This document shows positions 34,401 to 42,186 of a DNA stretch of 64,000 nt, piece by piece (the stretch's first letter is position 1; every line of letters begins with the position of its first letter). A program made the position numbers and the translations under genes. This DNA is from Natrinema salsiterrestre (GTDB lineage: Archaea > Halobacteriota > Halobacteria > Halobacteriales > Natrialbaceae), in contig NZ_JAMQOT010000005.1 in assembly GCF_029502005.1 (NCBI RefSeq), positions 186,001 to 250,000 of the forward strand, read 5' to 3'. Under the pieces are notes generated by a model that was not told the DNA's origin, searched no databases, and worked only from the letters and a program-made list of their open reading frames with translations.

Positions 34401-35401
34401 TCCCGAATTACGAACGGCCCACCCAGGAGGTCGACGTCTCGATCGACGACGAGACCTTCGTGCGGGAGCCGTTCGTTTCGGCGACCGGCTCCAACAGCGG
34501 CGACTACATCGGCGGGACGACCGTCGAGCTCGTCGTCGACAGTGACGTCCGCAGCCTCGAAAACGTCCGGTTCGGTCCGGGCGCGACCGACGAGTCGTTC
34601 GGGTTCGGAACGACGATCGACACCGCAGGTACCTACGACGTGACCGTCCGGACGATCGACGGCGAACCCCTCGCCAGCCGAACCGTGACGGTGACGCCGC
34701 CGGAGACCGTCGCATCGTTCGCCGACTCGAGCGGCGACGATTACGGCCCCGGGGAGTACACGTACCCGACCGCCGGCGCGTTCGAGGACGGCGTCTTCGA
34801 CCTCCGGTCGTTCGAGGTCACGCGAACCTCGAGCACCGTCCAGTTCTCCTTCGCGGTCGAGACGCTGAACAACGCCTTCGGAAGCGATCGCGGCTTCTCG
34901 CCGCACATGTTCGTCCTGTGGCTCCGCGATCCGGCCGCAGACGGCGGGGGTACGACCGAGGTCGGCGACCTCGGACTGGCTGCGGAGTTCGAGTCGGATT
35001 GGCACTACCGCCTCGAGGTCAGCGGCTTCACGAAGAGCGCGGTCGACGCGGGCGGGAATCCGCTGACCGACGCCGATGGCGACGAAATCAGCGTTCGGGA
35101 CGACGTAGACACGGAGGCGAACACCGTAGCGATCTCGGTCGATCGGGCCGCGTTCGGCGGAACCGATATCTCGGACCTGGAAGTCGTGGCGATGGTCCAG
35201 TCGGAGGACCGCGGGACGCTCCGTCCCGTCGCCGAGGACGCCGCGGACTACGTGTTCGGCGGTGCCATCCCCGGCGCGGCCGAGAACGCGCCGCGCATCA
35301 TGGACATGGTGACGCCGGACGACACCAGTCAAGCCGACGCGCTGGCCTACTCGGCCGACCAACCGGCGGTGCTGCCGTTCGTCCCGCTGGGCGACGGCTG
35401 A
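31499..35401 (+). CDS. Secreted GH97 alpha-glucosidase-like multidomain protein
   Basis: This 1300-residue protein begins with a twin-arginine signal (KTYGRRGVLGGMASLLAAS). A GH97 N-domain (about 45-310) and catalytic barrel (about 330-610) follow. Glutamates 385 (VEGWNQGW), 433 (HNETAG), 505 (VHEPI) and 529 (GQEYDAF) line up with the catalytic and calcium-binding glutamates of SusB, suggesting an inverting alpha-glucosidase. A CBM6/35-like beta-sandwich (about 620-750) is inserted before the GH97 C-domain (about 765-960). That C-domain is itself interrupted by a W/D/G/H-rich tract (about 823-908). An Ig-like stretch and a glucodextranase-type C-terminal domain (about 1078-1295) complete it. 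No sugar transporter or regulator sits next to it. It is expected to cleave alpha-glucans outside the cell. Confidence 0.88.
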   Translation: MVDEKSHQTLKTYGRRGVLGGMASLLAASAYSLNVSAEAASPVWEGDDSLTRVVPSPDGRVLVIIDVEDGTPTYSVRFDGRTVVDSSRIGFEFQNQPAFGVGSDAADLEVTGSEWDRVDSTWEPVWDQYDEIEERYTELRIGLEETEGPGRGGTLEIRVFEDGFGFRFLFDERFGDEFVITSERTEYSFAGDYDSWWVPGDYNSFEYEYEATPLSEIGSTLESEFGGSFDGVHTPMTMRTDDDHYVSVHEANLDDYASLAITPQADGSTDFEAALAPLPDGTKVSASAPHVTPWRTIQLGRRPGDLIESNLIVNLNEDYSDDVFTRGTDWIEPQKFIGVWWLMITGRADWEYQGPQTGNHGAQTGRAKQYMDFASEHDIPGVLVEGWNQGWSSYPGDGSEFSFTESYPDFDLEGVTDYGSGLEPATQMTMHNETAGDFRNYESQLDEAFGLYDDLGIRTIKNGYVSDSGDLSGEGYSHHNQVLVNHHTLVAETAAANRQLLDVHEPIHPTGRRRTYPNLMTREGVKGQEYDAFGNVSPDHHVTFPFTRMLGGPVEYTPGIFDMESGSGGIETTRAKQLAMYPTYFSGLQMVADLPSSYLADQPATLGVGEVAQAQHADLDGFVTQSEWANAQGEAYVPFDANSVDSGSTATWTLEDAPAGEYDVHLRAANYEADNGLGFEVDATATLQVDGEPVEQLSIPGTDYWDDWTATATTVSLEDGDTELSLALTDEDTGGFNLDAIAVTETGAPMPEPDEPPITGPTVPAFQFVEDVPAAGWDDTRVLDSSIGDYMITARQKGDEWYVGAMTDENGRALEIPLDFLDSDSGHWWEDGDHGWWDDDDDRGWWEDDDHDWGDDDGPGWWDDDGHGWGDDDDEGHGWGRGNGHRKERARGQRNGRGEHRGRGHGNDKYVAEIYSDGVDADYDGNLEDVRIDEAIVDASTTLLASMVGSGGTAVRLRPATEEDLEQLPNYERPTQEVDVSIDDETFVREPFVSATGSNSGDYIGGTTVELVVDSDVRSLENVRFGPGATDESFGFGTTIDTAGTYDVTVRTIDGEPLASRTVTVTPPETVASFADSSGDDYGPGEYTYPTAGAFEDGVFDLRSFEVTRTSSTVQFSFAVETLNNAFGSDRGFSPHMFVLWLRDPAADGGGTTEVGDLGLAAEFESDWHYRLEVSGFTKSAVDAGGNPLTDADGDEISVRDDVDTEANTVAISVDRAAFGGTDISDLEVVAMVQSEDRGTLRPVAEDAADYVFGGAIPGAAENAPRIMDMVTPDDTSQADALAYSADQPAVLPFVPLGDG

Positions 35402-35532
35402 TCGGCGCGCCGTGATCGCAGCGACCGTCCCGTGACGGTCGTGATCATCACGTTCTCACGGACTACCGGAGAGACGCGCTTGACCGGATTGGTTCGAATC
35501 GAAACGGAAATCTGAGAGAGGAGAGCGTTCGG

Positions 35533-35661
35533 TCAGTCGGCGCCGTGACGCGGCGTGTACCCGCAGTCGTCGCAGGCGAGCGACTCGTATCGAGTTGCCA
35601 GCGGAGCCGAGCATTCGGGACAGTGGTAGTCGGTTTCGAGGGAATGTTGACTGGTAGTCAT
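35533..35661 (-). CDS. Small zinc-ribbon protein (42 aa)
   Basis: The minus strand encodes MTTSQHSLETDYHCPECSAP, then a LATRYESLACDDCGYT segment and PRHGAD, with two CxxC pairs (CPEC and CDDC) 18 residues apart. This is a rubredoxin-like or zinc-ribbon micro-protein typical of haloarchaea. The DNA upstream is AT-rich and may hold its promoter. Function unknown. Confidence 0.75.
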   Translation of the reverse strand: MTTSQHSLETDYHCPECSAPLATRYESLACDDCGYTPRHGAD

Positions 35662-35802
35662 GTAAAAGACGAGGGTGCGAGCAAGCTTAAGCACACCTAG
35701 TATGCAGCTAAAAGTGTTCTCTGTGACTAGAACACGTATCGATATCGCTGTCGAAGCGAGCCGAGGACGCGGGACGGCGGGAGACGACTGATCCCGTGGC
35801 CG

Positions 35803-36126
35803 TCAGAACTGGTAGCGTCGCTCGTCGTCCATCGACGGGTACTGGTCCGCACCGGTCATCTCCTCGAAGGTCATGCCCGACAGATACTCGTCGTAAGTCA
35901 CGTCGTAGGCCGACCGGAGCTGGAAGTCCAGCTTACCGGTGTCGACGGTCGACTGAAAGAGCATGTGAATCGCCCGCCGGACGAGCTCGTCCGTCTCCTC
36001 GGGCTCGAGCGCCGTCTCGAGCAGGGCCAGTTCGTTTCGCGCCTCGCGGTCGAGCGAGACGGTGAGGTCGTCGCCAATGTCCGTGTACGACTCCGTCACT
36101 TCGTCGTTGAGGTCGTCGAGACTCAT
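35803..36126 (-). CDS. Conserved haloarchaeal hypothetical, small helical protein
   Basis: The 107-residue acidic protein has a predicted strand (DDLTVSLDREARNEL) followed by two helices (TDELVRRAIHMLFQSTV), a layout resembling a ribbon-helix-helix DNA-binding domain. A tyrosine-rich C-terminal part follows (AYDVTYDEYLSGMTFEEMTG). No enzymatic motif or membrane segment. It is divergent from mutY; a regulatory role is possible but not shown. Confidence 0.65.
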   Translation of the reverse strand: MSLDDLNDEVTESYTDIGDDLTVSLDREARNELALLETALEPEETDELVRRAIHMLFQSTVDTGKLDFQLRSAYDVTYDEYLSGMTFEEMTGADQYPSMDDERRYQF

Positions 36127-36286
36127 ACGAGAGGGGACTCGAGCGGGCCGGATAGGCCTTTCTGGTTACGGTGATCGACCGGTGGCCCTCCGTGAGCGCC
36201 GGCGGTCACGTACCGACCCGAAAGTCGGCGTCGAAATCGCCCGCTCGACCAGCACTGATAAACCGCCGCTTCCCTAATCTCCGCCG

Positions 36287-37213
36287 ATGACAGCAGAGGC
36301 CGAGGAGTGGGCGTTACCGGCCGACCGCGAGGCCGTTCGCGAGGCGTTGATCGAGTGGTACGAGGACGACCACCGCGAGTTTCCGTGGCGACGGACCGAC
36401 GATCCCTACGAAATCCTCGTCAGCGAGGTGATGAGCCAGCAGACGCAACTCGGCCGCGTCGTCGAGGCCTGGGAGGAATTCCTCGAGCGGTGGCCGACCA
36501 CCGCAGCGCTGGCCGACGCCGATCGCGCGGACGTCGTAGGATTCTGGACGGACCACAGCCTGGGGTACAACAACCGGGCGAAGTACCTCCACGAGGCGGC
36601 CCAGCAGGTTCAGGAGGAGTATGACGGCGACTTCCCCGGCACGCCCGACGAACTCCAGGAACTGATGGGCGTCGGCCCGTACACGGCCAACGCGGTCGCG
36701 AGCTTCGCGTTCAACGACGGCGACGCGGTCGTCGACACGAACGTCAAACGAGTGCTCTACCGGGCGTTCGATGTCCCGGACGACGACGGCGCGTTCGAAG
36801 CGGCGGCGAGCGAACTCATGCCCGCGGGGCGGTCGCGAGTCTGGAACAACGCGATCATGGAACTGGGCGGCGTCGCCTGCGAGCAGACGCCCCACTGCGA
36901 CGAGGCCGGCTGTCCGTGGCGGGAATGGTGTGGTGCGTACGCCAGCGGCGACTTCACCGCTCCCGACGTTCCCACCCAACCGAGCTTCGAGGGCAGTCGC
37001 CGGCAGTTCAGGGGTCGGATCGTCCGAACGCTCAAGGAGTACGACGAACTCGAGCTCGACGCGCTCGGGCATCGCATTCGCGTGGACTACGCTCCCGACG
37101 GCGAGTACGGCCGAGCGTGGCTCGAGGGCCTCCTCGACGATCTCGAGTCTGACGGACTGGTCGACCTCGAACGCGACGATACCGACGGCCCAGTGGCGCG
37201 GTTACAGCGGTAG
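36287..37213 (+). CDS. mutY: A/G-specific adenine DNA glycosylase
   Basis: The 308-residue protein removes adenine mispaired with 8-oxoguanine. It shows the MutY entry FPWRRTDDPYEILVSEVMSQQTQ, a helix-hairpin-helix (ELMGVGPYTANAVASFAF) and the catalytic aspartate in VVDTNVKRVLYR. A cysteine cluster, CEQTPHCDEAGCPWREWC, supports the Fe-S site. Cysteine spacing is C-x5-C-x4-C-x5-C rather than the classical C-x6-C-x2-C-x5-C. The C-terminal 70 residues look like a small winged domain (LEGLLDDLESDGLVDLE) and not the NUDIX-like domain of bacterial MutY, so 8-oxoG recognition may differ. Confidence 0.88.
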   Translation: MTAEAEEWALPADREAVREALIEWYEDDHREFPWRRTDDPYEILVSEVMSQQTQLGRVVEAWEEFLERWPTTAALADADRADVVGFWTDHSLGYNNRAKYLHEAAQQVQEEYDGDFPGTPDELQELMGVGPYTANAVASFAFNDGDAVVDTNVKRVLYRAFDVPDDDGAFEAAASELMPAGRSRVWNNAIMELGGVACEQTPHCDEAGCPWREWCGAYASGDFTAPDVPTQPSFEGSRRQFRGRIVRTLKEYDELELDALGHRIRVDYAPDGEYGRAWLEGLLDDLESDGLVDLERDDTDGPVARLQR

Positions 37214-37703
37214 TGACGGTCGGTCGCTCCCGAGCACCCGGGTATCGGGCACGGAATATCTCGGACGTCTCTCTGCTCCGTCAGCGACTGTCCACTCGAG
37301 GAATCGATCCGAGAGATTCGACCGGCACGGTCGACGACGCCGTTCGCGAGAACGACGGACGGCGGTCGTCGCGCATTCCCTGTCGGCCAGTGCTCGTCGA
37401 TGGCCACTCGAACGGAGGCGGTGAGGATACTTGTAGCTGGCCGGGAGTTACAGGGACTGAAAATACGACCGACTGCGCCAGTGAAGCGTTCCCGTCGCTC
37501 GAATAAAATGTTAGATAAGACCCATAACGAGCGGCGTAATCGAATTGCGATAGCAGAAATCGGCGCGATTGTAGTACAGGGGCCTCGCGGACGGATATAT
37601 AATTATCCGGCACCCTCGAGCAAACGTGACGGTCATCGGAATTGGGTGGCGGGAAAGGCTACCGGAAACACAATCCGTGTATACGTCTCTGTGGTGGCTT
37701 TCG
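37214..37703. other. Intergenic, promoter of the HTH_10 regulator
   Basis: No gene was recognised in these 490 bases. The distinctive element is an inverted repeat around a TATA box at 37592-37609. Short arginine- or serine-rich frames here are not credible. Confidence 0.5.
37592..37609 (+). promoter_or_regulatory. Inverted repeat embedding a TATA box
   Basis: CGGATA-TATAAT-TATCCG has perfect 6-base arms around a TATA-like spacer, the same geometry as at 12121-12138. Its distance of about 25 bases to a GTG at 37626 would suit a leaderless start, while the family-like ATG at 37704 would leave a leader of about 75 bases. It may be an autoregulatory operator. Confidence 0.45.
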
Positions 37704-38405
37704 ATGATGACCACAGTCGTCGAACTCGGGATCCCGACCGATCGACTCGGATTCGCTCGCACGTTCGATCGAGTGTCGACGTTCGAGTTCCAGGTCGGCG
37801 GCATGATCGGTGGCTCACCGCCGCTCGTCTGGACGAGTGGACCGGACCGGGATTCCGTTCGGCGGGCGCTCGAGGAGGATCCGTCGGTCGACGTGATCGC
37901 GAGCGTCGCCGACGACGCGGGAAGGTCCACGACCGACGAGGAGACCGCCGTCGGCCCGAACGACCGCTGGCTGTTTCGGCTCGCGTTCGGTGACGGCGTC
38001 AAGCTATTCGAGGAGATCGTCACGGAAAACGACGGTGCAATACTGACCGCTCAGGGCCGAGACGAACGCTGGATGGTGAAATTACTGTTCCACGATCGGG
38101 AATCGGTCTCGGCGTGTCACGAGTTACTCGAGCAGTACGACTTCGCGGCGGACGTCTGTCGAATCAGTGGCGTGAACGATCTCGCGACCGCGCGGACTCC
38201 CCTGACAGATACCCAGTACGAGACGATCTGTAAGGCCCACGAGCTCGGCTATTTCGACGTGCCCAGAGGAGTGACGCTCAAGGAACTGGCCGCGGAACTG
38301 GGTATCTCACATCAGGCGCTGTCCGAACGACTCCGTCGGAGCCACGCCGCGCTCGTCAGCGCGGAACTCTCCGATCGAAGCGCACCGATGGAGATCGATC
38401 CCTGA
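37704..38405 (+). CDS. HTH_10 (bacterio-opsin activator type) regulator
   Basis: The start at 37704 (MM, with 37707 equally possible) gives TTVVELGIPTDRLGFARTFD, as in other family members. A leaderless GTG start at 37626 would add 26 residues. The sensory region spans about residues 1-160 and the HTH_10 lies near the end (LTDTQYETICKAHELGYFDVPRGVTLKELAAELGISHQALSERL), about 168-215. It is the third HTH_10 gene of the window. The palindrome over its upstream TATA box hints at autoregulation; targets unknown. Confidence 0.85.
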   Translation: MMTTVVELGIPTDRLGFARTFDRVSTFEFQVGGMIGGSPPLVWTSGPDRDSVRRALEEDPSVDVIASVADDAGRSTTDEETAVGPNDRWLFRLAFGDGVKLFEEIVTENDGAILTAQGRDERWMVKLLFHDRESVSACHELLEQYDFAADVCRISGVNDLATARTPLTDTQYETICKAHELGYFDVPRGVTLKELAAELGISHQALSERLRRSHAALVSAELSDRSAPMEIDP

Positions 38406-38819
38406 GCGTTCGGCCGTCGTCACCTCGAGCCACACAGATCGGTAAATCGAGCGGCCGACTCTGTTTATATCTGATTGTGTGGGATGATATGCGCCCTGTT
38501 TTAGCTCGATCGTTGGTGTATTCTCCATACTATGAGGTATTTGACCCAATAAGTAGCTTTATTATCGGACAAGACAACAGTTAGATGTCGGCGTGGTCCG
38601 ACCACCCGACGCGCTAGCATCGCTGTCAACGCCGGTGGATCACCCGTGCTCAATCACCGATCCGCGGTCATTCGTGGCTGTGTGACCGCCTCGATGCCGG
38701 ACTGCTGATGGGGTGACTACCCACCCCCTGCTCCTCTGTTACTCGTCGATGAGGAATCACGTTCCGGACGAGCCACTAGTTTTATATATTCAACATGAAT
38801 ACCCTCCAGAAGAGTCGAC
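38406..38819. other. Intergenic, no gene recognised
   Basis: These 414 bases are AT-rich around 38460-38580 and contain TTTATATATT at 38781-38790, a probable TATA box about 35 bases before the GTG at 38820. Nothing else was identified. Confidence 0.45.
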
Positions 38820-39386
38820 GTGTTCGGACGCAGTCGGACAACCGCCTCGAACGAACCGACTCGCGAAACCGAGACAGTCGCTTCCTCGCCGGAGTTGTCG
38901 CTGGACGACGTCTATCACTTGCTTCAGACGAAACGCCGTCGGGACGTGCTCCGATACCTCCGCGAGGCAGAGGAACCCGTCCGATTGCGCGAACTCGCCG
39001 AACAGGTCGCAGCCTGGGAACAGGAGACGACCATCGACGAGCTCAGTTCGGACGAGCGCCAGCGCGTGTATATTTCGTTGTATCAATCCCACCTTCCGAA
39101 ACTCGACAATCACGGAATCGTCGACTACGACAAGGACCGCGGTCGGGTCGAACCGACGGCACGGACGCCGCTACTCGATTCGTATCTCGAGCCGCCCACC
39201 GGAGCCGATTCCTCCGACCGGTGGCCGCGGCGGTACGCCGGGACGATCGTCTGCTGTACACTGCTGATCGGAGCGATCGCGACGGGACTCGTCCCGGTCT
39301 CCGGTCTCGTCGGGTCGGGACTCGTTCTCGCCGCGTTTGCTATCGTTACGGGCGCACATGTCTGGTCGACCGGTGCCTATCGGTAG
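38820..39386 (+). CDS. Membrane-attached DUF7344 winged-helix protein
   Basis: A GTG start at 38820 fits the TATATATT box upstream. The 188-residue protein has an N-terminal DUF7344 winged helix (about residues 27-115; VYHLLQTKRRRDVLRYLREAE and RVYISLYQSHLPKLDNHGIVDYD). It then has two transmembrane helices (TIVCCTLLIGAIATGLVPV and GSGLVLAAFAIVTGAHVW). This places the DNA-binding domain on the cytoplasmic side and suggests signalling from the membrane. The 3' end converges with the metalloprotease gene. Confidence 0.8.
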   Translation: MFGRSRTTASNEPTRETETVASSPELSLDDVYHLLQTKRRRDVLRYLREAEEPVRLRELAEQVAAWEQETTIDELSSDERQRVYISLYQSHLPKLDNHGIVDYDKDRGRVEPTARTPLLDSYLEPPTGADSSDRWPRRYAGTIVCCTLLIGAIATGLVPVSGLVGSGLVLAAFAIVTGAHVWSTGAYR

Positions 39387-39436
39387 TAGTCCCCGAGGGA
39401 GCGGCCCGGCCGAACCCGGGAGCCGATCGACGACCG

Positions 39437-39937
39437 TCAGTCGGCGCGGGAAGCGAGTGGCGCGGTCGATTCGGCGGACCGCTCGAGGAGTCGGCGGGCG
39501 TGAAACGCGACCGAAAAGTCCTGCGGGCTCGGGAGGGCGCAGGCGAGCCAGCCGATCGCCGCGCCGGCGACGACCGGCGTGTCGGTCGTCACGTGGCCAG
39601 CGATTCCCAGTCCGAAGACGGGAACCGCGAGCGAGAGAGGCGCGAGCGCCGCGACGCGGAGAACCCAGGCGGGCTCGCTGCCGGTCGGGCGGGGAGAGAC
39701 GGCAGCCCAGGGACGGGTCAGGAGGAGCGCGATGACTCCGTCGGAACGGCCGGGGAAATAGGAGACGGAGTACTCGACCCGCGCGAATCGCAGGACGATC
39801 GCGTGTGCCCACTCGTGGACCACCAGTCCGACCGCTACCGCGAGGAGCAAGGCACAGCCAGCAACCACCACGTTCGGTCCGATCATGCGGAACGCGAGAC
39901 GCACACTGTCAGATGCCAACGGGTGGACAGCGCTCAT
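39437..39937 (-). CDS. Membrane-embedded HExxH metalloprotease-like protein
   Basis: The start at 39937 gives MSAVHPLASDSVRL and a 166-residue protein with about four hydrophobic segments. The second, VVVAGCALLLAVAVGLVVHEWAHAIVL when read with its flanks, contains HEWAH (HExxH, about residues 41-45), characteristic of M50 or DUF3267-type intramembrane proteases. A further AAIGWLACALPSPQDFS segment near residue 125 could carry the third metal ligand (D140). Such proteins may cleave membrane-bound regulators; the DUF7344 membrane protein next door is a speculative substrate. Confidence 0.7.
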   Translation of the reverse strand: MSAVHPLASDSVRLAFRMIGPNVVVAGCALLLAVAVGLVVHEWAHAIVLRFARVEYSVSYFPGRSDGVIALLLTRPWAAVSPRPTGSEPAWVLRVAALAPLSLAVPVFGLGIAGHVTTDTPVVAGAAIGWLACALPSPQDFSVAFHARRLLERSAESTAPLASRAD

Positions 39938-40157
39938 CTCACGCACTCGAGTCGATGAGCTACCCGTGCAAGGTCCTCCGCCTGTACCAGTTGTCCGTTT
40001 AAGATCCACGGAGCGGACGGAGCGTATCGATCTCGAATCGACCGAATCCGTTCGCCCGTGAACCGCCGACGAGGACGGAACGCCCTTCCGTACGCCCGGT
40101 TCCGGCGTGGCTATCGACCGGACAAGGATTAAGTATTGTTTCGTGGTAGCAGTTATC

Positions 40158-40889
40158 ATGTCGTCAACTGATACGCTCGAGTTCGGCCACGCGGACCGCA
40201 AGGAGATCTACGAGTACGTCGAGCGACACGGGGCGGTCGACCCGGAGGAGACCCAGGAGCACCTCAATCTCGATCCGAGCGGGTTCCGACACCACGTCGC
40301 GATCCTCAAACGCGACGGCCGGATCGAGGAACAGGACGGCACGCTCAGGGTCACGATCGATGCGGGTGCCGAGGAGGAGTACCTCTCCGAGGACCTCGAG
40401 TTCCACATCCGTCCGGCGCGCCAGGAGGACCTGACGGGCATCGTCGGCGCGATCCGACAGGTCGCGGAAGAGAAGACGTACATCGAGGCCGAGAGCGTCG
40501 CCGACGAGATCGACCACGAGGACGCGCTGCTCCGGCACAACGAACTCGAGTCTCGGATGTTCTTCGTCGCCACGGTCGAGGACGACGTCGTCGGGTGGGT
40601 CCACCTCCACGCGCCGGAACTGGAGAAGTTGAGTCACACCGCCGAGCTCACCGTCGGCGTGCTGGAAGAGTACCGCGGCCACGGGGTCGGCTCGCACCTC
40701 CTCTCGCGGGGCCTCGAGTGGGCCGGCTCCAACGGCTACGAGAAGGTCTACCAGAGCGTCCCGTCGACCAACGAGGAGGCGATCGCGTTCCTGGAGGAAC
40801 ACGACTGGGAGACCGAGGCGATCCGGGAGGACCACTACAAACTCAACGGCCACTACGTCGACGAGGTGATGATGGCCGTCGAGCTGTAG
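40158..40889 (+). CDS. GNAT acetyltransferase with N-terminal winged helix
   Basis: ATTAAGTATT about 27 bases upstream of 40158 supports this start. The 243-residue protein has a winged-helix segment (about residues 1-70; KEIYEYVERHGAVDPEETQEHLNLDPSGFRHHVAIL) joined to a GNAT domain (about 83-240). The GNAT core shows the acetyl-CoA loop VLEEYRGHGVGSHLLSRGLEWA and the C-terminal EKVYQSVPSTNEEAIAFLEEHDW. It would transfer acetyl from acetyl-CoA to an amine, and the added helix domain could target DNA or regulate its own gene. Substrate unknown. Confidence 0.85.
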   Translation: MSSTDTLEFGHADRKEIYEYVERHGAVDPEETQEHLNLDPSGFRHHVAILKRDGRIEEQDGTLRVTIDAGAEEEYLSEDLEFHIRPARQEDLTGIVGAIRQVAEEKTYIEAESVADEIDHEDALLRHNELESRMFFVATVEDDVVGWVHLHAPELEKLSHTAELTVGVLEEYRGHGVGSHLLSRGLEWAGSNGYEKVYQSVPSTNEEAIAFLEEHDWETEAIREDHYKLNGHYVDEVMMAVEL

Positions 40890-40930
40890 CCCCGTTCCGA
40901 TCGGTGAACGTGTCGGGCAGGAATCAGTCC

Positions 40931-40938
40931 GATTTATA
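40931..40938 (+). promoter_or_regulatory. TATA box of the four-helix DUF7344 protein
   Basis: GATTTATA centred about 27 bases before the ATG at 40963 fits a leaderless promoter. Confidence 0.5.
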
Positions 40939-40962
40939 CGACAGTCCCCGGAACTGAGAGGC

Positions 40963-42054
40963 ATGCGTTTCGCCACCCCCGTACAGTACCGGTGGGAGGG
41001 ATGGGGGGAATCGACCGCTGCCATCGTCGCGATGGGGCTCGCACTGGCGGTCGCCGGAATCGTCCGGACGCTCGAGACGCCGGTCTCGCAACCGGCCCTC
41101 GCGTTCGAACTGTTCGTTTCGTTGCTCGTCCCGACGGGGCTAGCAACGGGCGGCGTCTGGCTGGCGGGTCGTGACGTTCCGTCCGACGCGCGCGCCAGAG
41201 TCGCGACTCGCGTTTCGATCGGGATCGTCGCCGCCTGCGCGCTCGCACTCTGGCTCGTCGGCTACGTAACGCTCGAGGGCGGCGCGGTCCGGGATCCGAT
41301 CGCGCTGGTGACGATCCTCACCGCGGTCGGCGGCGCGACCGGCTTCGCGACTGCGGTTCGGCCGTCGCTCGAGGGTGCCAGTGCGAACGCGACCGGCGCG
41401 CGTGAAAATCCTCCGGACGGCGAAACCGAATCGTCGTCGGCGACGGCACCGAAGGCGACACCGCCAGCCGATCGGCCGACCGAGACGCCCGCCGGAGTGA
41501 CCGAGTTGACCGGTCCGGCGGTCTCCGACGCACCGACGTCGGCCCGCGCCGCGGCAACCGACGGTGAAACGGCGACCGCGAGTGCGTCGACGACGGCACC
41601 GGCGTCGCACCCTCGTCCGTCGCCGAACGCCGAGGCGGGCCCCCGTTCCGGAGATTCCGCAAGGTCCCCGTCGACCACCACGACCGTTCCGACGGCGACT
41701 CGGGAGCCGGGCGTCGTTACCGTCGCGTCGGTCCCCGCGACCGCGGACGAGGTCCTCGACGTGCTTCGGAACGAACGCGCCCGAATCGCTCTCGCCGTCC
41801 TCTACCACGAATGGGACGACGAGACGCGGTCGGTGGACCATCTCGCCAGCGCCGTCTCGTATCACGTCGACGACTCCGCCGACGCCGTCGAGGCCGGCCT
41901 GCGACACGCGACGCTTCCCCGACTCCGAGCGATCCGGGCCGTCGACTGGGATCCTCACGCGAATCGCGTCTCGGCGTCGGACTACGCCGTCTTCGAAGAA
42001 GGGGTTCGGGAGGCGTCGATCCTCCTCGAGTCGTTCGAGCCGGGAACCAGATAA
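40963..42054 (+). CDS. Four-helix membrane protein with C-terminal DUF7344 domain
   Basis: The 363-residue protein has four transmembrane helices (about residues 18-37, 44-69, 83-106, 112-132). A long T/S/A/P-rich disordered linker follows (about 135-255). The C-terminal winged-helix DUF7344 unit lies at about 258-345 (EVLDVLRNERARIALAVLYHEWDDETRSVDHLASAVSYHVDD). Domain order is the reverse of the 38820-39386 protein, but the topology again leaves the winged helix in the cytoplasm. It may link a membrane signal to transcription. The linker could span 100 residues, allowing reach to DNA. Confidence 0.8.
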   Translation: MRFATPVQYRWEGWGESTAAIVAMGLALAVAGIVRTLETPVSQPALAFELFVSLLVPTGLATGGVWLAGRDVPSDARARVATRVSIGIVAACALALWLVGYVTLEGGAVRDPIALVTILTAVGGATGFATAVRPSLEGASANATGARENPPDGETESSSATAPKATPPADRPTETPAGVTELTGPAVSDAPTSARAAATDGETATASASTTAPASHPRPSPNAEAGPRSGDSARSPSTTTTVPTATREPGVVTVASVPATADEVLDVLRNERARIALAVLYHEWDDETRSVDHLASAVSYHVDDSADAVEAGLRHATLPRLRAIRAVDWDPHANRVSASDYAVFEEGVREASILLESFEPGTR

Positions 42055-42186
42055 CGATCGGCCGGGGCGCTCCCTCGAGCGAGCTGCGGTGCGGCCGATT
42101 CTGAGCGATGAAACGGTCCGTCGTCATTTCCGACCCGGAGTTGCGGAATCGAAAGGTAGTTTTCCCGGACCCTGCTACCCAGAGTC

